The notes beneath the pieces are model-generated. The model worked only from the letters and a program-made list of their open reading frames with translations, searched no databases and was not told where the DNA came from. A program made the position numbers and the translations under genes. Of a stretch of 64,000 nucleotides of DNA, positions 24,478 through 35,800 are shown piece after piece. The DNA is taken from contig OV277870.1 in NCBI GenBank assembly GCA_922989275.2, forward strand, positions 28,292,742 to 28,356,741. The letters run 5' to 3'. The DNA comes from Gari tellinella (Eukaryota; Mollusca; Bivalvia; Cardiida; Psammobiidae). Position 1 is the stretch's first letter; each line of letters begins with the position of its first letter.

Positions 24478-24880
24478 TTAGATTGTACCTTTTGAGGGAA
24501 CTTGTACATTGCAGTATCGTAGAATGTCCAGTTTAGGGATATATTTTTTCCAGAAAACTTGGTAAAGGCATAATAGCCCCTGCTCGCCAGCTGCTAGTAT
24601 AATATTTAGCCTGTGATAAATCGATTTGAGCCACATGCATGTTTTTCCAGTTTCATCACTCATCATTGTTTTAAGTATAAGTGACTTAAGTCCTTTGCGT
24701 ATACAAAAAATATGCGATGTAGTGTCACAACCGGAACAGGTATACATAAATGGCAGAAGATATCACGTGTCTTTCCCTAACACCTCTGTGCTTGTCCGAT
24801 GTGCATATCCCTTTTTCACAAGAGCACCAAAAAATCAGTGCCTTCACCGATGACTGCAACGGCTTTGTCGATTGCCTAGT
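24478..24880 (-). pseudogene. Decayed remnant of a multi-copy invertebrate protein with GCDTTS motif
   Basis: Two open pieces lie on the minus strand, separated by in-frame stops. Upstream is AVAVIGEGTDFLVLL; downstream is YLLPFMYTCSGCDTTSHIF, then a weaker tail to 24478. From memory, a pair of motifs of the type GEDTDLLVLL followed by a GCDTTS segment recurs in uncharacterised proteins that are repetitive in mollusc and cnidarian genomes and often lie near transposons. The family's function is not known to me. Two stops and one short gap make this copy non-functional. Confidence 0.6.
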
Positions 24881-26400
24881 TCAGTGCCTATTTAATAATG
24901 AGCATGTATGCACCATCCGGTACATGGTAGGTAATTTACCCACATGTACATTGTATACTTGTATGCTATATTAGGCTGATGAGTGGTGACTAATTTTGAA
25001 TTGTTGGCCAGTGAATTCTTGCATTGCATTGCTGATTTCTGAGCACAAAGGCATCGAAAGAAACTGTTGAGGGCGCTGTGACTCAGACATTCCATGTCCC
25101 CGAATCATTCCACCGACGGCCTTTTACTCTCCGCATAAGAACAAGATTCATAAAAAGACATGTCAAGAACATATCGCGTCTTCTTATATATCATGTTCAT
25201 CACTCTGTACACATCTGTATTGGCTTCCTAGAGTTTTAACATCTGCTGGTAATAGATGTAGGCAGTTTTCGAATGTCTAATTTGTGTTGGTTGGCAACAT
25301 TCTTTTACATGACTTTTATAGTGTTGTTTTTACCAATATCAGTGCTGAAAATGAATAAAACCAGACATAATTGATAGTGTGAATGCTTTCAATTAATATT
25401 TTTTAACAGAGCTCCATTTAAAGTTAATTATTACGCGTAGATCGCTCTGCACTAGGTAATTTATGTTATATTTCAGTGAAATCGTTCACGAATTTTATGG
25501 CACTCATGGGCTTCCGTAGTTACTTTTATTGACACAAATCAGCATAGTACATGCTGCTCTTTTTCAGTTTAAACGTGGATTTCTTGAAATAGTAGCATGT
25601 AATAGTGATTTATATGCATAACAGCTATTATTTCTATTATTCATGGGTTTTTAAAACAATCAGATAAATTATATAAAAGCAAAATGATGCTAAATATAAC
25701 ATGCCACAAAAACAGATTACAGAAATACAGAGCTGTTAAAAGTGAAAATTCGGGTTACACTAGATCACATTTTTCCTCCATTCTGGTCAAATTGACATTT
25801 TACAATGAATTAAAGTTAAAATCTTACCCTATCGATGGACAAAATCTTTCCTGTCAAAAATATTAGTAATCCGCTTGATCATAACACTAGGTAAAATATG
25901 ACGTTTATGAGTGACGTCATAAATCGTAGTGGAATTTTCTCAGTATGGTGGAACATTTGTGAGTTGCGGAAACTAGCAAAAAATCCGATCTATTTTCTTT
26001 ATTTATTCAAAAACGGCCGCGAATTTTTTGGGGGACTTTTTACCTGATGATAGTGTGCACTTAGACTACATGTTGGTCGCAAAATAGTTTCTGTTGCTTA
26101 TAGTTCAACCCCAAACTTTATATTGACTAGCCTAGATTCGAAAGTAAAACGGCTGCTCAAACGGAATTGCTAAAATACGATATGTCCGAAAGTTTCTGTG
26201 AACATTGTGAATAGTTAGACTCTCGGACTGCTGATATTACTTACCTCTGATCAATGTCATTGTTGTTTGTTGCTGCCTTACATTGCAAACAAAAACCCCA
26301 ACATGACTCAACATGATGTTTAAGGCGTAAATAATTTAAAATATAATATAGCCACCTGTGTTTTATGACTTCTGCCTGGTACGTACGAATGTGTCTACCG

Positions 26401-26598
26401 TTAACCATTTCAATCTCAATGACGACATAAAGCGAAGACGCAAATACTTCAGATCCTGATCAGACGACGCGTAACGCTGCGTCTGATTAGGATCAAAATT
26501 GTTTGCCACTTGTTTTGAAATTACGTCAGCTATACTGCGTTAAATATAACTTTGAAAAGATATTGCAGCTAACCACAATATTGCAGTGAAAGGGATAA
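26401..26598. mobile_element. MITE family T overlapping the 3' end of gene B
   Basis: Left TTAACCATTTCAATCTC, hairpin GATCAGACGACGCG at 26458, right GCAGTGAAAGGGATAA. Read from the minus strand, it supplies the last part of the frame of exon 7 of gene B, including the stop codon. Confidence 0.72.
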
Positions 26599-26824
26599 CA
26601 CTTCACGATAATTTTGGTTTTGAAAGGGTTAGCTACATTGACGTGAAACCTACCAAACTGACATATGTAAGGAAGCATGTGTCCTCTATCTCCGAAGAAG
26701 CCTCTATGACCACACGTGACGTCATCCCAGTATCCATCATGTCTCATTACCACACAGTCGTCTAAGTGATGGGTTGCCGCGTTTAAATGGTGTGGTTTCC
26801 AGTTGCTGTAGCTTAACATTGCAG
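26526..26824 (-). CDS. Gene B exon 7: end of C-type lectin domain and uncertain tail
   Basis: The phase-1 acceptor at GTACTTTAAG gives TAMLSYSNWKPHHLN, then DDCVVM (C255), GYWDDVTC (C269) and YICQFG (C286). Read straight through, the frame continues about 40 residues to a stop at 26526, and the last roughly 24 of these lie in a MITE. A GTAGGT directly after QFG could be a donor to a terminal exon I could not identify. Confidence 0.75.
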
Positions 26825-29800
26825 CTTAAAGTACATGTAATTGCATTTAAAAGTAAACCGTTTTACCGCCATAGTGAGTAAAATCAAACTTTAATCAAAG
26901 CACTGAAAGTGCTGAAGTGGGTGTGTCCTTGTTAAAGGATGAAAGAAGTAGTTGATAAAGAGAGAGTGACTGGCATTATTTAAAGTAAGCTTTCCAAGTT
27001 TGAAAAAAGAGGCCCATGCGGGCCTAAATATAGCTCACCTTGGAAAACCCAAGCAACGGGCACATGACCCCTTGGATGGCATCATTTTCACCCCAATGAC
27101 ATAATTTAAAATATCTTGCTGATGAACCTGCTAATGAAGTGTTCTGTCAAATATCTAAGCTCATGACTTTGTACATGGTTTCAGACAGGAAGACTTTTCA
27201 TTAAAAAAAACTATTTTTAGCTAATGTGACCCAGATATGCAACTGGTCGGAATCATTTCAACAACATTAGTAAAGGACCTTTAGAAGCGTCACAAGGCCA
27301 AATACCAAAATTCTGGGCATATTAGTTTCAAAGAAAAATATGTTTGAAGATTTCACTATATAACTATCATAATGTAAAACTGTGACCCCTAGAGTGGGGT
27401 CATTTTTACCCCAGGCACATAGTTTGAAAAATCTTAATAGAACACCTGTAGATGATGTGTTGTGCCAAATATCTAAGCTGAGGGTACTGTGGTATTAGAC
27501 AAGAAGAAATGTTTAAAAAATTTATTGAAAAAATCTATTTTTAGCTCCTTTGACCTAGATATGCAACCGACTGGAACTGTATCAACATTGTCGGTAAAGG
27601 GCCTCTAGAAGTGTCACTATGCCAAATATCAAAGCTCTGGCCACATTAGTTTCAGAGAAGAAGAGGATTGAAGATTTCACTATATAACTCTATGTAAAAC
27701 GGTGAACACCAGGGCGGGGTCAATTTTGACCCCAGGGGCAAATTTTGATCAATCTTGATAGAAGACCTATAAATGATGCCATGTATATAACACTTATGTA
27801 AAACGGTGCCCCCAGGTGCGGGGCAAATTTTGACCAGTCTTGAAAGAGGACTTATAGATGATGCCATGTACTAAATATCTAAGCACTGACCCTTGTGGTA
27901 TTTGACAAGAAGATTTTTTAAATTCATTGAAACGATCTATTTTTAAACTACACAGGCGTTAAGGGCGACAAAAAAGTTGACAACCTTGAGAATGACTATT
28001 TTGAAACTTTCAACACCGTGTATACACGGATTTGGTTATACAGTATAACCTCTGTTATCCGACACCCTATGGTTCCATGTTTGTAAGTCGGTTAAGAGAG
28101 GTTGTCGGTTAACGGAATTAGGCCTAAGTTCACAAGTTTACACTCTCAAAGATTCAGTCCATTTTTCGCTGCGAGGCGAATTTCTCGATGCCGATTGACA
28201 TATTAAATATGCATGACTGCAGCATATCCTTGTCAGATCCTTCCAATTTAAAATAGGAGTTCCCTGCTCCGACTCTACACGTTTTTTTCATTGTTATTTC
28301 TACAGTAGGCATAAACGTGTATAGTCAGTGTACAATCGGAAGTAATGACGCATACATGTACATATTAAGGGATCGACTAAAACACCGGCACATTCGTATT
28401 TACATTTTATATACAAGTACAGTCTTCTCTCGTTATGTCGAACTTACGGGAAATTAACAAAAACTTCAATATAACTTGAGCATACATTTTTACGCCTGCG
28501 ATTATTGATATAGACTCGGCCTATGCGTATATATTTCGTACTTCTCATGTTGACAACTTGACGGTGATGACGATTGGCAGATTCAGAGACAGTGTAAAGC
28601 CTGGCTGTCTCTGGTCAATGATCAAAGGTCAGCATACCGTCGGATAACGGGGTGTGAAAAACCTCCAATTTGCCTTTTTTGGTCCGTCAAGGTATGTCGG
28701 ATAACGGTTAACAGAGGTATCCGATCAAGAGAGAGTTAGGTTACATAAAATATATAGGGAAACTGCCGGGACCAAACACCAGGGTCGGATAACAGAGGTT
28801 TCCGGTCAAGAGAGGTGTCGATCGACAGAGGTTATACTGTATAGCCATCACAAAGCTTTTCAAAACAACCAGAAACCTTTAAATTTTGGGATGGGTGGTT
28901 CACATGTATTCTGTCGATGGACATTTACACTACAGAACAATGAAAGAATAACATTAACAGAGATCCTGGACCCTGAACAGTTTGGTGTGCAACAGAAAAT
29001 GTTGTTTACATTTGAATCATGCAGAACCACATATGCATAGGAAAATTGTTGACATTGACAACCTAACTGTCTACAAGTACAGAATATAGTTTAAATTGTA
29101 AAAAAAGGTTTTTATCTCTGGAGGATGATGGCTGTCTCATCACTCAATGGATACATTTTAGCAACACACGCAGGAGTGCGTCATGTCGTGGATACAAAAT
29201 GACATCGGACAGTAATATGTCAAATTTGACTATGGGGCGTTTTGACTTGGGGGCGTGTTGACCTGCAACCAGTCAAACGACAATGTAATTAGCTTGAACT
29301 TTTCGGTAAAAACGTTCGATATACAGAGAAAGCATGAATTAAAGTGTACTTATCTGACTATAAATGATCCATATACAGTTCCAATAATACAAAAACAAAA
29401 GCTATGATAGGCGTAAAAGCGCTTTAGTGTTTTGACAAAAAGTTCCGTGAAACTCTTCACTCTACAGATTTTTTTAATGGGGGCGAATCGCACATTTGAG
29501 CGAAATGAGACAAAAGGTCATGTCATAAAATTGTCGAAGGAATAGAATGCAATTAGTTTTGACTTCTTTGTCAGTCAAAATAAAGGAGAAATTTGAGGTC
29601 CATAAGTCAAACCACCCTAAGCATAATAGTCAAGTGTGACTGTGACGTATGATGTAGATGTAGTTAAGTCGCAATCTATATATAGAAAGCGAATTTGTAC
29701 CACGTGACCGAGATGAATAAGCCGTGTATTCTTGCGCGTAAGGAATATTTACATTCCTGTTTAACAACTGCTTGTCAACATCCTTTCCATTGATTAAGTT

Positions 29801-32800
29801 AGAACGTTTGTTGATCTAAATTTCAAATGAAAATCGGGTTCACTAGGTGTAAGGCCATAGTTAATAACACACAGACTCATTTACATCTCCCTTTATTTTG
29901 AGTGGTAATTCGGTACCTGCTCTGTAGCACTGCGTGCTAAATGCTTAGTCTAGTTCCCTGCCTCCTATTAACTCCGATTGGGAAATAATGAAACATCCGG
30001 GAACCTGACTAGCTAAATGCTTCGATGTATTGTGCAGCCCCGTCTGTAAACTTTTTCTGAACTACACTGTGGATGTGTCTAAGGACACACCCACAAAAAC
30101 AATATCGGTCCAGATCAGACGCATAGTATTTGACAAACATTTCAATATCTCTTGTGTTATTTTGTTCTAGAGTTAGCCTTTGAACAAATCACAGACATTA
30201 AGCATATTAAAGCATATTATAGCTGTAAAGGGGTGAGATATAAACACTTAGGGGTAAAATGGAATAAAGAAAAACGAAAACAGGAGAAGCATTTGCACCT
30301 TCGCTGGCTTACCCTAGATGACCTGGAATAAGTATTTGCATACATTGCTAGTCTTCTGAGTTCACTATTTCATTGCTAACAACTGACATACACAAAACAC
30401 GCGGTGTCTGACCAATCCATATTATTTGACATTCATGTTGACGCTTCCGCATCTTCAAACAACCATAATTGAATGAGCATCAAGAGATTGATTTTAAAAC
30501 ACAAAGTGGTTCCCAACTGTTTTCAAATATCAATATTCTGAAGTAAAGCAGTGAATAATCAGGTATCAAGGTTGTAGATCGTTCTGAGATCATAGCTCAA
30601 AACGGACCAATCAAATGCTTGAGAACGATTTCAGATTTACATCAAAAGATCTATAACCATATGACCTGGGTTACTATAGAGCCTGTACTTACTGTCTGTC
30701 CAATAGTATACCCCTTCTTTAACCATATCGTGAAGACCGATCCATACATCCATGTGGGGTGAATGTCTGGCAACAAAACTTGCCACAAATCGTTGCTCAT
30801 CCTCATTCTGTATATGTACTAAGTGACCTCCGACTGAGGCACACATTTCTTCAGCGTGTTGCCATGACACCATGTGGTGCGTGTCGATCGTGTAGCATTT
30901 TGTTCCGTGTTGGCCAAGGATTACGTTGTACGTGACAGCACCATATCGTAGAGTTGAGGGACAGATATCCAAATTGCCTGAAGTTTTATATAACTGCGCT
31001 GACATTTAAAACATGTAAAAAAATTATGCTCAAAACTATTCGGCCGAATAGTTTCGAATGTATTTGTTTGTCTGCAGCAACATTAACACCCAGGTCTTAA
31101 AGCTATAAAGCTTTCAAATTCGAAATTGTGCTCTGCAAAAACTTAAATCTGATCAATGAAATGCTGACCAATCAGATAATTTAAAACGATTTTAGTTTCA
31201 GCTGAAAAACTTTGTATCCTAGTGGCTTGCTAGAACAATGACTATACGCCGAGTTCATTGGACACATGAACTCGGTCCAAACTGCTTACTTCAGCTACAA
31301 TGTTTATGTGTTTGCAGTTAGAGTATTATAAACATGTATACTTTAGGAGAACTGCAATGTCTAAACACCAAATATTCACAAAGGTTAAATAAGTAGAAGA
31401 AAAACATTGACAAACAGTTGCTGTTTCCAAATTTCCCAATAACCTCATACACTAATTTTGTTTAAATGACTTAGATTGTAAAAAGTAATATAGCAAATGT
31501 ACACTAAGACAGTATTTGCATTATAACATTAGTATGCCTTATCATTCTCTATTTTATACTTACATGTTTTGCTTGAATACAAACATTTCAATATGCCATA
31601 TTCCGCTAATGATGAGTACACTTGTATCATTTACAAACAGTGTGCAAAAATCTAGTGTAAAACAGGCAGTGTCCATTTTATGTCTCATCGGTCAATGAGT
31701 TGAGAAATGTAATGCAATATTGTATCGGTCATTAAGACATACATATTATATAGCGGGTGTTCTGAATTACCAAGCGACACGTTTCTTATTCAACCATTAA
31801 CATTAAATGGACCATTTGAGTGTCTTTAAAGTTTATTCCGTGTTTGCTATTTATGATTGTTCTTTACAATATTGCAATATTGCATAACCTTGCAGCGGAC
31901 TTTTACCGGTCAGTGTTTGCATTGGGCACATTTTATCATCACATATAAGTGTACACTGGTTGTAAAAATGCGTATGTACACTTTTACTATAGTGTAGTTG
32001 ATTGAATTGTGATATTCGTCTGTACTGGAATTTTCATTTGAAAGAGGAGTTTTACAATAGCAAAAATTAAAAACGTCATTACCATCTGTAATATTGCTGG
32101 GAGCTGAAATGTAAAAACCAATAACACATACTTTTGTAGCACACTATTACTTCATGCTTACACGATGCAAGCGCTATTCTGTCCAAATTAATGCTTATAA
32201 TATTCATTTCTTCCAATAAGGTATGTAGAAATGAGACCCCCGTTAACTCGCAGACAAAAAAGTCTCCAAATTTAAAATATCACCATTTTCTCAACCACCA
32301 ATTATTTTTTAAATTATATAAATGTTCGTTCTTGAAATAAGAACAGTGACTGCCGTATTCAACCAGTATTCCGTGTATCAAAATGTGGTGTGTCTATACA
32401 TTTTTGTAAGCAAGAATAATATGACTTATTTTAAATTCATGTTTTAAAGTGAATTGAGTTTACGGAATATACGCATAAGTATTGATAAACAACTCCATGA
32501 CAATTCGCTCAAGATGCAGCGGAAATGACGTTAGGAATTTCCAAATTAAACGAAACAATGAAACGACCATGCAAAAGCTGTAAAAAATGACAGTGAAAAG
32601 AATGTCAATTTATTTCTAACAGTTTTAGCCTGATTTAACGCCATGTTAAATAAAAGTCACTGCTTGTTTTGTATGTTTGCTTCGTGATTGCGCCTATTAC
32701 TAATTTTATGTAACATTTTGCTTACATCCGCTAGCATCACAATCTCGAAGTTAAACAAGGGTTTTAAACGAAACAAATAGTCGATCTGACATATTACACT

Positions 32801-35800
32801 TGGTCATTTCTTGTTATAATGACGTCTGATATTAATAAAGAGCAAAGCAACCTAATAGAATACACACTTTAGGAACCAAACTTGTAATTTAGCCTAAATT
32901 ATACATAGTTCGAACGAGTTTTTAAATCCCAGTTATTCGTCCAATGTTAATGGAGTTATGTCGGTTTAATATTGCCAAGTAAGGTCATACCTAATAAAGA
33001 AAATGTTAGGATTTTATCATTCATTAATTTTAATTACTGACTCATTGTGTAGAAGTCAGACTTAATATTTGCTTTAGGCACTCTTGTTAAGTGTATTTCA
33101 TGATTTAAGTAAAGTGTAAAACATATGTGAAATTAATATCAAGTACATGTACAAGAAATTCGTATGAACGATTTCTATAATCTCAAATTTTGCATCCTTG
33201 TGCCTGTACTTAGTTGAAATTTATAATATTCCCATAATATTTATAATCCAACAAGAACGAAAATACATACATTTAAAGTAAAGGAATAGATCGAAAGCTT
33301 AAAAATTTACCTGTACTTGGACGAGGGGTCTGTGGATTTGTGGTGGCTGGTTTAAGATCAGCAGTGGTACCTGCAAGAAAAATAGCGAATTGTCAGAGCC
33401 GAACACATTATGACAATAGCAATAGTAAAAGCATGTCTTTGTTTTGTTACAGTTGTTGGATGTGTATCTGAAACTGTAATCACAAGCAAACAACTCTTAT
33501 TTTCTAGAAAGGAATACTTGTGTTCCTCGTTTTTTAAGATAGTCTATATTTATTCAGAGTAAAATGATTGAGCAAATTTAATTCGACTTTTACTACAAAA
33601 GTCATTTTAAGTCACGCCCTTGTACCTCTTTTGATTACATTCATATATTCCCAAAAAGTAGAACCCTGTTTTTGTGGCAACTCTTTATACGTGGCTTTTG
33701 GAAGCGAATTTAGAGTAATTAATTGTTTATGTTGTTGTTTAAAACTGAATATGTTACGTTATCATTGATAGCAAAACAGCATATTTGACACATGTATATA
33801 AATGTACACTTGAATATAGAACGAGCTGTTATTAGTTTTTCCTTATATGAACATCACATTTAGAATATTTAGTATAAATCTATTACACTCGTCATATTTT
33901 GACAGCTGTGCGACACTTTTAAATCATAACTTAAACCATGAAAAACACGTGCTATGAAGTTTAACCAATCCTTTTAGTTCAATACCTTCATTACAATACA
34001 TCGCATGGTACTTCATATGGTTTGTGTATAGATATAAATTAACCAATATAACCCCTTCGCTGCCGTGACGTCATCAATTTTAAACAATTGTCGTCTGCTT
34101 TTATTTCTTAAATTTTAATGTTTGCTATTTTGACTGAGAATTATTGAAATAAGTGTCATAAAGTTTGGATCCTGATCAGACGCCGCGTCACGCGGCGTCT
34201 GATCAGGATCCAAACTGTTTGCAAAAACTTGTTGTACTCAGGGTAAGGCAGTGAAGGGGTTAAGCCTAAATAGGACGTTGGCTACCATTGCAGACCCTGA
34301 TGAGACGCCACGTAAAGCGGCGTCGAGTTAGGGTTTATATAAAATAAACTACTGTATGGAAAACCATTTCAGTGTACTTAGATAGCCCTAATACAAGCAT
34401 ATAGGGAGTGTTCGATGTATTTCCAGGCATAAATGTGTTAATGTCAATGTTCGTGTTGCCTATAGAAAATATGTCAATGTTCTATACCTATGGAACTTGG
34501 ACGTGGTGTAGTCACTAAATCTGTGATGGTGTCACAGGTTGCTACAAATATAAAATAGAATTGCACAGTGTTATTGTTTACAAATCCCTCAGTCTTGCCT
34601 ATAACAATCTAGATTATTAAAGGTATCCATTAAAGACTTCACCGTTCAGCTGAATGTACATTTACCCGCCTGATCATTGAAACATCTTGCCTACAGTATT
34701 GAGCTCTGCTAACAATTGGCACGTTGGAAGCCGCCGTAACGGCTAAGACACTCACATGTACCCATTTTAGCCCTTGCCGGAGAGAAGCAATGCGCCGTGC
34801 ATGTTTTGCTGAAGAACATTCCTGTACATTATCTCATATAAGTTTCCATTAAACCGCAAACGAATTGTAAACGCAATGCAATATAATGTAGTATATACAT
34901 TGTTTTACATTTCTCAACATTAAATTAAATATCAACGGCTAGTAGTTTTGAGTCGTTTCCCGGTGTTGGATCTGGTTCGAAATAAAAGTTAAGCGTAGAC
35001 CCGTTCTTTAAAATAAAGAACATTGTGTCCACTGTAATAGCAGCGAAAGAATATACTGCTGATTATATACATGTATTTATGATATACTGATGACAAAATC
35101 CACTAAAAAGAGTCTATATAATTAGTTTCTAATTTTGTATTAACTAAGAGGTATTTATCAAATATTTGTAATTTCGTATTAATTAAGAGAACTTGAAAAC
35201 AATTACTGTAGACATGCTTTAAAACTTAAAAGAGGAGAAGTCGTAATTATGTCCAACTAAAACGGCATACAACACATTGTAATAAAATATAGAACTTGAC
35301 AGATCCATAGAAATATTGACGTCTCATTTTCATCTGAGAGTCTAGCAATTTAAGCATAACAAAACACGGCGTTACTCAGTGTGTGGTCCAACTTCAATAA
35401 ACTGGTACATACCTAAGTTCATTTCATTGTGTTTGTATTTAGTTTCACACTTTAATACATGGCTTTTTCTAGTTTTGAAGATGTGTGCTGACATAAAGCA
35501 TGCTGAAAGTAAATCAGAATATGCCATAAGGCTCATTCTGCTGTTTTGCAGCCTGCTTTAAGCCTCCACCGGCTAGGATACATAAACTATAACGTACTAC
35601 ATACATCACATGAATGTATACAATGGATTTATTTTCTTCAGTTGAGGAATAAATTAATTGCTTAAAATTGAGTATCTGTGGTTTAAAGGGTTAACCCTTT
35701 ACCTGATAGCCTATTTCCAGTATTGAAGATAGGTGACCACTTAAAGCAGGTTGAAAGAAAAGCAGAATGCGCCATAAGGCGCATTCTGCTTTACTTTCAG

